Shown here in pieces: positions 1 through 7,800 of a stretch of 12,186 bases of DNA. The notes under the pieces are model-generated. The model saw nothing but the letters and a program-made list of their open reading frames with translations, was not told the origin of the DNA and did no database searches. The stretch covers positions 1-12,186 of the forward strand of contig JAUHXW010000060.1 of NCBI GenBank assembly GCA_030426705.1, given 5' to 3'. A program made the position numbers and the translations under genes. Positions within the stretch are counted from its first letter, which is position 1; each line of letters begins with the position of its first letter. The stretch is from Gammaproteobacteria bacterium. Its GTDB lineage: Bacteria; Pseudomonadota; Gammaproteobacteria; Xanthomonadales; Marinicellaceae.

Positions 1-1688
1 GTGCTTGGTTGGGTGAAACTTATGGCTGGTCCTATGGTTTTGGCGCTGCAGGCATGGGAATGTTGATAGGCTTAGTAACTTTTATCTGGGGTCAAAAATA
101 CCTCTATGGCCATGCAGAAGCCACTAACCCAGATGTATTAAAAGAATCTTTCATTGGACCAATCAATAAAGAGTGGGGCATTTATCTAGTCTCTATCCTG
201 TCTTTGGCTGTGGTTTGGCTCTTGGTTCAAAAAATTGCTGTTGTCTTTTTCACACAAAACATCTTTTTAGTGGGTTCAATTGTTGGTCTCATATTTTATT
301 CGATGTTTTACAAAAACGATGACCATGAAAAAGGTCTTGCCAAAGTATTTATGGCGATTTTATTGGTCTTAGGTTTGATCACAATGTTAAGTGTGACTAC
401 CGACCACTTTCCTGATTCAATTTTTGGTACTGTTGGTATTTTTAATTCTTTTGCTGAATACATGGTGCCCCTGGCCTGGATCTTGTTCGGGGCTGTGATT
501 GGTTTCATCATTTACGGTTTCATGCAAACCAATCATGAAGAATATTCACGCATGGTTGTGTTGATTGTACTGATCACATCTACCATTGTTTTCTGGGCAT
601 TGTTTGAGCAATCAGCTGGTTCTATGACTTTATTTGCAGACCGTGTGGTTGATCGTAAAATCATCAATTCTGATTTAGGTTCTACTGATTTATGGAAATT
701 TTATTTAACCGGTGGGATTTTCATTTTGCTTTCTTTGTGGGGGTTCTTCTCAGCAAATAAACACCTTAAGTTGCACAACGGTAGCATAAAAAACATCATA
801 GTCCCTATTGTTATTGTTGGTGGACTAGCAGCTTCCTTAGGTTTGGCTAAATATGCATACAGCAGTGGTATGGACTGGATTGCAAACTTTTCTTATTTAG
901 GAATCTTTATTTTATTGCTGGTCTCTGTTTTGGTGGCAATATCTCTGGCATTTATTTTGATTGGATTTTTCTTTGAGAAGGATAAATCAAACGAGGTTAC
1001 AGCAACTGATTCTAATGCGTCGGCTGCTAGCTTAAGTGTTCTTTCAGTGACGCTTATACTGCTGGGTGGAGCCACCATATATTATGGAATTACTGAATTT
1101 GGCGGATTAGCAGATGGCACTACGAAGAAATTAACTTTCGAACCTACCGCTGGACAATTTGGTTCTCTGAATGCTCTTTTTATATTTACATTAGCCCCTG
1201 TTTTTGCAGCCATCTGGATTAAATTAGGGAAATCTAACCGTGATCCATCCACTCCCGTGAAATTCAGTTTAGGCTTAATCCAGGTTGGCCTTGGCTTTGG
1301 TGCTTTAATTTTAGGTGCCATGTTCCCAGGTGAATCTGGTAAAGTCGCATGGTTATGGCTTGCTTTGGCATATCTTATACATACCACTGCAGAGTTAAGT
1401 TTATCTCCTGTTGGTTTATCAGCAGTAACCAAGCTATCAATTAAAAGTGTTGTAAGTATGGTTATGGGCGTTTGGTTCCTTGCCACGGCATTGTCAGAAG
1501 TAGTAGCTGCATTACTGGCAAAAATCGCTGCTTTGAATACTGAAGAACTTAACACACTCACAGTAGCCCAACAGTTGGATAAATATAATGAATTATGGAT
1601 GACGCTAATTTATCTGGGCGTTGGACTTGGTTTATTTATGTTTCTTATTTCTCCATTCTTGAAAAAAGGCATGAAAGGGATTCACTGA
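1..1688 (+). CDS. POT/PTR-family proton-coupled peptide transporter, 5'-truncated
   Basis: An inner-membrane MFS carrier that, in this family, imports di- and tripeptides with protons. The reading frame is open to the window edge (first whole codon at 3), so the N-terminus with the family ExxER motif is missing; the TTG at 9 is not a real start. Numbering from that codon, YGWSYGFGAAGMGM (5-18) matches TM6 of POT proteins, FWALFEQSAGSMTLFADR (195-212) is the family TM7 signature, FGSLNALFIFTLAPVFAAIW (384-403) is TM8, and AELSLSPVGLSAVTKLS (461-477) is the conserved segment near TM10. Oddity: in ordinary POT proteins the TM7 signature is followed almost directly by the QSLNPLFI-like segment. 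Here about 167 residues with four hydrophobic stretches lie between, and extra hydrophobic segments also precede TM7, suggesting a full protein of roughly 700 residues or more. Family assignment is firm; substrate is inferred. Confidence 0.9.
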   Translation, partial: AWLGETYGWSYGFGAAGMGMLIGLVTFIWGQKYLYGHAEATNPDVLKESFIGPINKEWGIYLVSILSLAVVWLLVQKIAVVFFTQNIFLVGSIVGLIFYSMFYKNDDHEKGLAKVFMAILLVLGLITMLSVTTDHFPDSIFGTVGIFNSFAEYMVPLAWILFGAVIGFIIYGFMQTNHEEYSRMVVLIVLITSTIVFWALFEQSAGSMTLFADRVVDRKIINSDLGSTDLWKFYLTGGIFILLSLWGFFSANKHLKLHNGSIKNIIVPIVIVGGLAASLGLAKYAYSSGMDWIANFSYLGIFILLLVSVLVAISLAFILIGFFFEKDKSNEVTATDSNASAASLSVLSVTLILLGGATIYYGITEFGGLADGTTKKLTFEPTAGQFGSLNALFIFTLAPVFAAIWIKLGKSNRDPSTPVKFSLGLIQVGLGFGALILGAMFPGESGKVAWLWLALAYLIHTTAELSLSPVGLSAVTKLSIKSVVSMVMGVWFLATALSEVVAALLAKIAALNTEELNTLTVAQQLDKYNELWMTLIYLGVGLGLFMFLISPFLKKGMKGIH

Positions 1689-1706
1689 TTGCCTTGTAAT
1701 TAAACT

Positions 1707-1747
1707 AAAAAGCACCAGATTGTCTTTTGACAACTGGTGCTTTTTTT
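1707..1747 (+). terminator. Rho-independent terminator after the peptide transporter
   Basis: The arms AGCACCAGATTGTC (1711-1724) and GACAACTGGTGCT (1729-1741) pair over 13 bp with one bulged A and a TTTT loop, followed by seven T (1741-1747) and preceded by an A run. It begins 18 bases after the transporter stop and ends 10 bases before the next start codon. Confidence 0.93.
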
Positions 1748-1756
1748 ATTTTAGCT

Positions 1757-2059
1757 ATGCCCATTTATACCTACGAAAATACCCACGCCGACCAGCATTG
1801 TGACTATTGCCTGGGTGGTTTTGATGTGATGCAAAAAATGTCGGATGAACCTTTTAAGCATTGTACCTATTGTGGCGCGCCAATTAAAAAAATCATTCGT
1901 TCAATTAATCTTCAGGGTAAAACCACCCGCTCACCTGCCAGCACCTTGAGTGAAAAAAACATTGCCAAACACGGCTTTACCCAATACAAAAAAGTAGGCA
2001 AAGGAAAGTACGAAAAAACCACAGGGAAAGGGCCTGATTCAATCAGTGCCGACGATTAG
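1757..2059 (+). CDS. FmdB-type zinc ribbon protein (100 aa)
   Basis: A small, probably cytoplasmic zinc-ribbon protein of the FmdB / CxxC_CxxC_SSSS type. Family members are annotated as putative regulators, but their molecular role is largely unknown. The start at 1757 gives MPIYTYEN, matching the nearly invariant MPIYxYxC opening; the frame is also open upstream into the terminator, which is not used. Two CxxC knuckles are visible, C15-x2-C18 and C36-x2-C39, with QKMSDEPF between them as is typical. In most homologues the first Cys pair directly follows MPIYEY; here about seven residues (NTHADQH) are inserted first. The C-terminal 50 residues are basic and low in complexity (KKVGKGKYEK). No Shine-Dalgarno sequence is visible and a strong terminator lies just upstream, so how it is expressed is unclear. 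Confidence 0.85.
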   Translation: MPIYTYENTHADQHCDYCLGGFDVMQKMSDEPFKHCTYCGAPIKKIIRSINLQGKTTRSPASTLSEKNIAKHGFTQYKKVGKGKYEKTTGKGPDSISADD

Positions 2060-2085
2060 CGGTTTTTCACAATAAATCGACTCAT

Positions 2086-2117
2086 CAATGTTAAAATCTT
2101 TGCTTTTTCTAACATTG
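2086..2117. promoter_or_regulatory. Dyad in the leader of the exported methyltransferase gene
   Basis: CAATGTTA (2086-2093) and TAACATTG (2110-2117) are perfect 8-base inverted copies separated by 16 bases. The right arm touches the first G of the Shine-Dalgarno GGGAG of the downstream gene. There is no T run after it, so it does not look like a terminator. It could be an operator or an RNA hairpin acting on translation; neither can be shown from sequence alone. Confidence 0.35.
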
Positions 2118-2121
2118 GGAG
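2117..2121 (+). promoter_or_regulatory. Ribosome binding site that fixes the methyltransferase start
   Basis: GGGAG lies 5 bases before the ATG at 2127, which opens a classical signal peptide. The in-frame ATG at 2088 has no comparable site and would put 13 residues in front of that signal peptide. Confidence 0.75.
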
Positions 2122-2126
2122 ACATC

Positions 2127-2888
2127 ATGAAGAAACTTTTGAGCATCACTGCATTCACGGCTCTGGCCTTTTCTGCATCGGCAGATGACCACGAAAAATC
2201 TACAGCTGATCTGATTAAAATGGCCCTGGAATCTGACATCAGAACTGAAGCTGAAGTGGCGCGTGATCGCAACCGCATGCCGGTACAAACCCTCGAGTTT
2301 TTTGGCTTGCAACCTGATATGAAAGTGGTTGAGTTACTGCCAGGTGGCGGTTGGTATACCAAAGTTTTGGCACCTGTATTAAAAGAAGAAGGCGAGTTGA
2401 TTGTGGCCTATGGCACTGGTCGAGCCAGTAAATTAATTGAGGAGAACGAAGCATTGGCGCACGTTAAAGTGGGTGCTGAAGAATCAAACATTTACCGCAA
2501 GGAAGGGGCGCGTTTTTACTCTTTGGAAAATGCTGATTTGGATGTTAAAAAGGCGGATATGGTGTTGACCTTCAGAAACTACCACAACTTCGCCGAAGAT
2601 GGTCGCATGGCCATGAACGAAGCGGCCTGGGATGCTCTGAAGATGGGTGGGATTTATGGCGTAGTAGACCATACCAGAAGACACATGGAAGGCAACAACG
2701 ACGAAAACCGTCGACGCTTTGATCCGGTTTTGGCCATCAAGGAAATCCAAGCTGCCGGCTTTGAACTGGTAGACTTTTCCAACCTGCACTATCGCGCTGA
2801 CGATGAATTGGAATATGAAGTGGGTCGTCGCAGCGTGACCGGCAACACCGATCGGTTCACCTTGAAATTCAAGAAAGTCAAAAAATAA
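2127..2888 (+). CDS. Exported class I SAM-dependent methyltransferase-like protein (COG4798 type)
   Basis: A 253-residue protein with a Sec signal peptide: MKK, a hydrophobic core, and a likely cut after ASA at residue 19. The rest resembles the Rossmann methyltransferase fold annotated as COG4798. Motif I is VVELLPGGGWYTKVLAP (67-83), a G-rich SAM-binding loop after an acidic residue. GELIVAYGTG (89-98) is the second strand, DMVLTFRNYHNF (144-155) sits where the active-site strand is expected, and GGIYGVVDHTRR (174-185) precedes the last strands. No transmembrane anchor follows the signal peptide, so the product should be periplasmic or secreted, where SAM is not expected to be plentiful. 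Its substrate is unknown, and it may bind another ligand. It lies 67 bases after the zinc ribbon gene, possibly cotranscribed, and is closed by its own terminator. The fold call is good; catalytic activity is unproven. Confidence 0.85.
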   Translation: MKKLLSITAFTALAFSASADDHEKSTADLIKMALESDIRTEAEVARDRNRMPVQTLEFFGLQPDMKVVELLPGGGWYTKVLAPVLKEEGELIVAYGTGRASKLIEENEALAHVKVGAEESNIYRKEGARFYSLENADLDVKKADMVLTFRNYHNFAEDGRMAMNEAAWDALKMGGIYGVVDHTRRHMEGNNDENRRRFDPVLAIKEIQAAGFELVDFSNLHYRADDELEYEVGRRSVTGNTDRFTLKFKKVKK

Positions 2889-2916
2889 TCTTTTCAGGTA
2901 CTTACAAGATCCAATG

Positions 2917-2947
2917 AGCCATTGTCGATTTTCGTCAATGGCTTTTT
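2917..2947 (+). terminator. Rho-independent terminator after the exported methyltransferase
   Basis: AGCCATTG (2917-2924) pairs with CAATGGCT (2936-2943). The stem continues inside with CGA/TCG after one T-T mismatch, and five T follow (2943-2947). It starts 28 bases after the stop codon. Confidence 0.85.
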
Positions 2948-3005
2948 GTGGTTTTTTGAAATCAAAATATTCAAAGCGTTTTATCCATACAATTGTTCAA
3001 ATTTT

Positions 3006-3037
3006 TCATTGATATAACTTCTGTAGATTATCAATGA
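3006..3037. promoter_or_regulatory. 9-bp inverted repeat, candidate operator of the S74 protein gene
   Basis: TCATTGATA (3006-3014) and TATCAATGA (3029-3037) are exact inverted copies with 14 bases between, giving 23 bp from arm centre to arm centre, about two helical turns. The right arm overlaps a plausible -35 box, the usual place for a dimeric repressor or activator site. No regulator can be named. Confidence 0.4.
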
Positions 3038-3062
3038 CAGCACAGGAAATATTGTGTAGTAT
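3034..3062 (+). promoter_or_regulatory. Candidate sigma-70 promoter of the S74 protein gene
   Basis: ATGACA (3034-3039, five of six to TTGACA) and TAGTAT (3057-3062, four of six to TATAAT) are separated by exactly 17 bases. Transcription would begin near 3069, leaving about 30 bases of leader with GGGGA (3090-3094) ahead of the ATG at 3099. This was found by eye in AT-rich DNA, so chance is possible. Confidence 0.4.
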
Positions 3063-3098
3063 GTTTGGTTTATATTAAGCACAATAAGTGGGGAATTC

Positions 3099-4694
3099 AT
3101 GAAAATCAATAAAATCATTTTAGCGGCAACACTGTTGTCTTCTGCTTCATTTTCTTGGGCAAAAATTGAAGCTTTGGCTTTCAATAATCAAGTGGAATTG
3201 GCAGGCATTAAATATAACCAAAATTATCACTTAGAACTGCAAACTCCAGATGGCCAACTGAAATCTTTCCCTGTCTCAAACACTGAAGTTTTTTCAATAG
3301 AGGCAAAAGATATTGGCATGACAACATTGCTGGACGGCCAATATAAGTTTCAATTCATTACTGTCATCGATAAAAAAAGCTTAAGAACCCAAGAGGCACC
3401 TAATAAAAACAATTTAACTGACAATAAAACTGAAATCATCAGTGGTGTTTTTACCGTCAAAGGCGGTCAAACTGTGATTGACCAGGATGAAGGTGATCAG
3501 TTAAATGATCAGCAAATACTGGATGACCAAATTGTTGTCGGTTCACAATGTGTAGGACAAGATTGTGTCAATGGAGAGAGTTTTGGCTTTGACACCATCC
3601 GACTCAAAGAGAATAATCTGCGCATTAAGTTTCAGGACACCAGTAATTCGGCCAGTTTCACTTCCAATGATTGGCAACTGACAGCCAATGATTCAAGTAA
3701 TGGTGGCGCCAATAAATTCTCTATTGATGACATTGATGGTGGCAGAACACCATTTACCATTGAAGCTGGCGCTCGTTCACACTCGCTTTATGTAGACACT
3801 GGCGGGCGTGTTGGTTTTGGCACTTCTACGCCAGTGGTTGAAAACCACATTGTTGATGGCGACACTCCGACAGTCAGGTTAGAGCAAAATGGCACCAATG
3901 GCTGGACTCCACAGACTTGGGATGTTGCTGGTAATGAAGCAGGCTTCTTTATACGCGATGTCACGCACAGTAGCAGGTTGCCATTCAGAATTGCTCCTAA
4001 CTCTGCAGACAAGAGTATTTTTATCCAGCCTGATGGCATAGAATTTTTGAACAACACTACTGTTATAGATAATGATAACAGGCTTGGTTTAGGAACAAAT
4101 GATCCGTCAAACAACATTCATGTCGTTGAAACAACAGGAAAAGCAGGCTTTGTATTAGAAAACCAATCAACGGACATAAGTTGGAAATTTGTCAATAAAA
4201 ATGGGTCATTTCAGATCGACCAAATTGGAGGAAGTGGTTCAGTATTCAACGTTTTTGCAGATGGGTCTTTAAAAGTGGGCAACGATGGTGTGAACACAAA
4301 TTTAGACATGGACAGCAATGGTAATGTTGTCATCCAAGGTGCATTAACACAAAACTCCGATGTCAATACCAAAGAAAATATACAACTTGTCAACACTACA
4401 GAAATTCTTAACAAAGTCATGGACTTACCCATTGCGGTTTGGAATTATAAATTTGACGAAGACTCAGTAAAACATTTAGGCCCTATGGCTCAAGATTTCT
4501 TCGCTCAATTTAATTTAGGTCACTCTGAAACCAAAATTGCCACCATTGACACTTCTGGGGTGGCTTTGGCTTCTATCAAGGAGTTGGGAACGCAGTTGCA
4601 AAAGAAAGATGCAGAAATTGAAACTTTAAAGTCTGAAAACAAAGCTTTAAGCGCTCGATTAGAAGCCATTGAAGAGAAATTAAAAGAATTGTGA
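3099..4694 (+). CDS. Exported tail-fibre-like protein with C-terminal Peptidase_S74 chaperone domain
   Basis: A 531-residue secreted protein of unknown target. A signal peptide (cut near SWA, residue 21) is followed by a region with a Cys pair (C151, C156) leading into three beta-rich modules. The GRVGFGTSTP (236-245) and NRLGLGTNDP (327-336) turns are typical of trimeric fibre shafts. Residues 420-496 match the S74 intramolecular chaperone: the S-x4-K dyad S420 and K425 (SDVNTK), HLGPMAQDF (459-467), and IDTSGVALASIKEL (483-496). A heptad-rich coiled coil (about 497-531) follows. In phage endosialidases and fibres this domain trimerises the shaft and then cuts itself off before the Ser; the same is inferred here, releasing about 112 residues. 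No phage genes surround it and no outer-membrane anchor is seen. The start is supported by GGGGA 4 bases upstream. Domain call firm; surface role inferred. Confidence 0.88.
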   Translation: MKINKIILAATLLSSASFSWAKIEALAFNNQVELAGIKYNQNYHLELQTPDGQLKSFPVSNTEVFSIEAKDIGMTTLLDGQYKFQFITVIDKKSLRTQEAPNKNNLTDNKTEIISGVFTVKGGQTVIDQDEGDQLNDQQILDDQIVVGSQCVGQDCVNGESFGFDTIRLKENNLRIKFQDTSNSASFTSNDWQLTANDSSNGGANKFSIDDIDGGRTPFTIEAGARSHSLYVDTGGRVGFGTSTPVVENHIVDGDTPTVRLEQNGTNGWTPQTWDVAGNEAGFFIRDVTHSSRLPFRIAPNSADKSIFIQPDGIEFLNNTTVIDNDNRLGLGTNDPSNNIHVVETTGKAGFVLENQSTDISWKFVNKNGSFQIDQIGGSGSVFNVFADGSLKVGNDGVNTNLDMDSNGNVVIQGALTQNSDVNTKENIQLVNTTEILNKVMDLPIAVWNYKFDEDSVKHLGPMAQDFFAQFNLGHSETKIATIDTSGVALASIKELGTQLQKKDAEIETLKSENKALSARLEAIEEKLKEL

Positions 4695-4704
4695 TTTAAA
4701 AAAC

Positions 4705-4742
4705 AAACCTCTGCTTTTTAGAAATAATCAGCAGAGGTTTTT
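4705..4742 (+). terminator. Rho-independent terminator after the S74 protein gene
   Basis: AAACCTCTGCT (4705-4715) pairs perfectly with AGCAGAGGTTT (4730-4740) over 11 bp with a 14-base loop, ending in a run of five T (4738-4742). It begins 10 bases after the stop codon. The remaining 128 bases up to the next gene are AT-rich; no convincing promoter pair was found there. Confidence 0.9.
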
Positions 4743-4870
4743 ACAATGGTCTAAGCCAATCCAATTTCACTTTTCGTAGTCAAGAACCATTAACTGAAGT
4801 CAATTTTTTTATCATCAATGTATTAAAAGTACTGACTTCTACTAACCATACAATAAAAAGGGGAAAACGA

Positions 4871-7800
4871 ATGAAATTTCAAAACCGGGCAATGTGTTTG
4901 CTGATTTGTTTTTTGAGCACCACTTCAGTACTGGCACAACCTTCCCTGTCTAAAATATTTACTCCCGATAACATTGGACCAGGTGCTCATTCCCAGATTA
5001 CTTTCACAATTACCAACGACTCGGGAACACCAGTTACAAACTTGTCTTTCACTGATGTTTTACCCGCAGCAGTTGATATTGGTGATCCAGGAATACTTTC
5101 AACTGACTGTGATCTTGGTTTATCAGGTTCGTTAATAGCCAATGACGGGGGCAGCACCATTACACTCACTGATGCTGAAATAGGCGCTAACCAATCTTGT
5201 TCTATCCATGTTTTTGTCACTTCATCTGTGATTGGTATGCACACCAATCCAGCAGTGACGTTAAATTCATCTGCAGGCTCTTCGATGAGTTTAGCTGTTG
5301 ATTTGACAGTGGCTTCCGACCGGCCAGGATTCAGTAAAAGTTTCTCTCCATCTACTGTACCTTTTGGACAAAGGAGTACCCTGACATTCACCATAGACAA
5401 TTCCCTGAATGCGGACACCATGAATAGTCTCCGGTTTACAGATAATTTTCCAACCGGAATTTTGGTCGCTGACCCTCCAAACCTGACAACTGACTGTACC
5501 GATGCTGAAATAACCGCTGTTCCCGATACAAATTTCCTTGAAATGCTGGGCACCAATTTGCTCAATGCAGGTACAACATGTACCATCAGTTTAGATGTGG
5601 TTGGATCGAACATTGGTACTGTGGACAATCAAACCAGTGACTTCACTTCTAACAGCGGCTTTACCCAATTATCTAGCGGTATGGCATTAGCCAGTTTAGA
5701 ATTAACTGGCACGCCTTTAACACTCACCAAAGAATTTACAAATGATCCCGTTGTTCCAGGTAGCCATGTTGAGTTGAGTTTTACAATAAGCAACTTTGAC
5801 AGAAATTTCTCCGCCTCCAATCTAGCATTTTTCGATGACTTAACAACATTGGCACCTCCGCTGGCTGGACTGACCTTCGATTCTTTGTTATTCAATGATT
5901 GTGGAGGAAGTGTGTCCGGTGCCAATACCACATTGATAGATTTTTCTGGTGGAAATTTAGCGGCTGCAAGCAGTTGTCAAATCAAGGTTCAACTATCAAT
6001 CCCCGTAGGAGCAACCACTGGCATTTATACCAACACAACCAGTACTGTAACAGGAACAGTGGATGGTAATTTCATCGCAGGAAATCAAGCCAGTGATGAC
6101 TTATTTATCAATTTTGCCCCGGTTTTCACCAAAGAGTTCATAGATGACCCAGCAGCGGCAGGTGGTTCAACAACTTTGCGTTTTACCATAACCAACACCG
6201 ATCCAAATGGTGCAATCACTGACTTGACTTTTTCAGATGATATTGGTGGCGTTATTTTCCCAAGAACAGGAACCGTCCCGAATATGGCAGCAAATGGTTT
6301 GGTGGCAGCAGGAGGTCTTGATCCTGAGCCTCTTATTGACCCTTGTGGTGCTGGCTCGGTATTAACAATACCAGATCCCAATGATACCAACCCTTCGCCA
6401 CCATTCCCGAATTTTCCACCGGACCCTACCCTGTTGAATTTTAGTGGTGGCAATTTAGCGGCTGCTGGAAATCCAGGTGATTCATGTACCTTTGATGTTG
6501 TCTTGGATATCCCTTTAGAGACACCCTCTGGAACTTATACCAATACCACCACCAATTTAGCCTCAACAAATGAAGTTTATACGGCAGCAACAGATGATCT
6601 CCTTGTTATAGCCGCACCTTCTTTGGTTAAATCATTCAGTGATGACCCGGTGGCTCCAGGTGGGAGTGTTACCTTGGAATTCAGGCTCAGCAACAGTGAA
6701 AATGCCCCAACTGACGCAACTGCTATAAGCTTCACAGATGACATGAGTTTTTTACCAGGCATCATAATCAACTTACCACCCACGCCTGATCCTCCATGTG
6801 GTGCTGGTTCTACTTTAACGGCACCCGGTAATGTGCTGACATTGACAGGAGGTAGCCTGTTGCCTTCAGAAGAATGTACCTTCAGCGTAACCTTGGATAT
6901 ACCAGTAGCCACCACACCTGGCACATATACCAATGTAACAAGCAATGTTTCCGCAACCATCTCAGGCATATCAACTGCCAGTGATCCCGCCACTGCTGAT
7001 TTACGCGTATCTGGACTGCTTTTTTCTAAATCTTTCGTTGATGACCCGGTTGTGGCAGGCGATATTGTTACACTCAGGTTCGACATTGAAAATATTCACC
7101 CGATTGAAAACGCCACCAACATTACATTCAGTGATTCATTGGCAAATGTTTTACCTGGAACTCCTGACTTAAGTGCCATACTGCCGCCCACCATGGATAC
7201 TTGTGGTGGGGTCATGAGTGGCACAACCTTGATTACTTACTCTGGGGGCTCCGTAGCTACTGGAACATCTTGTTCCATCGAAATCAATGTGCAAGTGCCT
7301 TTAGGTGCCCCTGATGGACAATATAACAACATAACCTCTTCACTAACTGCTACACAAGGGTCCAATGTCAGCATAGATCCGGCTGCCGATATACTGACCA
7401 TCAATTCAACAGTGATTGGGCTCAATAAAATCTTTACAGATGATCCAGTTAATCCGGGAAACCAGGTCACTTTAGAATTTACAGTTACCAATCTTGACAG
7501 CAACAATGCCCTCACAGACATTTCATTCACTGACGATTTGGATGCTGTTCTTACAGGATTGACCGCCACAGGTTTACCAGCCAATGATATATGTGGTGCT
7601 GGCTCCCAGCTGTCTGGTATAAATTTACTGAGTTTTACTGGAGGTAACCTGGCTGCTGGAGGAAGCTGTACTTTTTCTGTGACTTTACAGGTACCCGCAG
7701 CAACAACTCCAGGTATGTATCTAAACACAACCAGTACAGCTACTGGTTTGTTGAATGGGCTCGCTGTCACTGGGAATTCTGCATCAGATATACTGAATGT

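Noticed and set aside
1727..1732. A perfect TTGACA -35 hexamer inside the terminator hairpin, suggesting a promoter for the zinc ribbon gene
   Set aside because: No acceptable -10 box lies 16-18 bases downstream, and transcription would start past the ATG at 1757; TTGACA here is part of the hairpin arm.
2088..2126. Upstream ATG at 2088 as start of the methyltransferase
   Set aside because: It lacks a Shine-Dalgarno site and would bury the signal peptide; the ATG at 2127 has GGGAG at the right distance.
3099..4694. S74 protein as a prophage remnant
   Set aside because: It has a Sec signal peptide, no phage structural or lysis genes flank it, and codon use looks like that of the neighbours.
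4743..4870. A promoter for the giant repeat gene, such as TACAAT at 4849-4854
   Set aside because: No -35 box at a proper distance could be paired with it or with other AT-rich hexamers in this gap.
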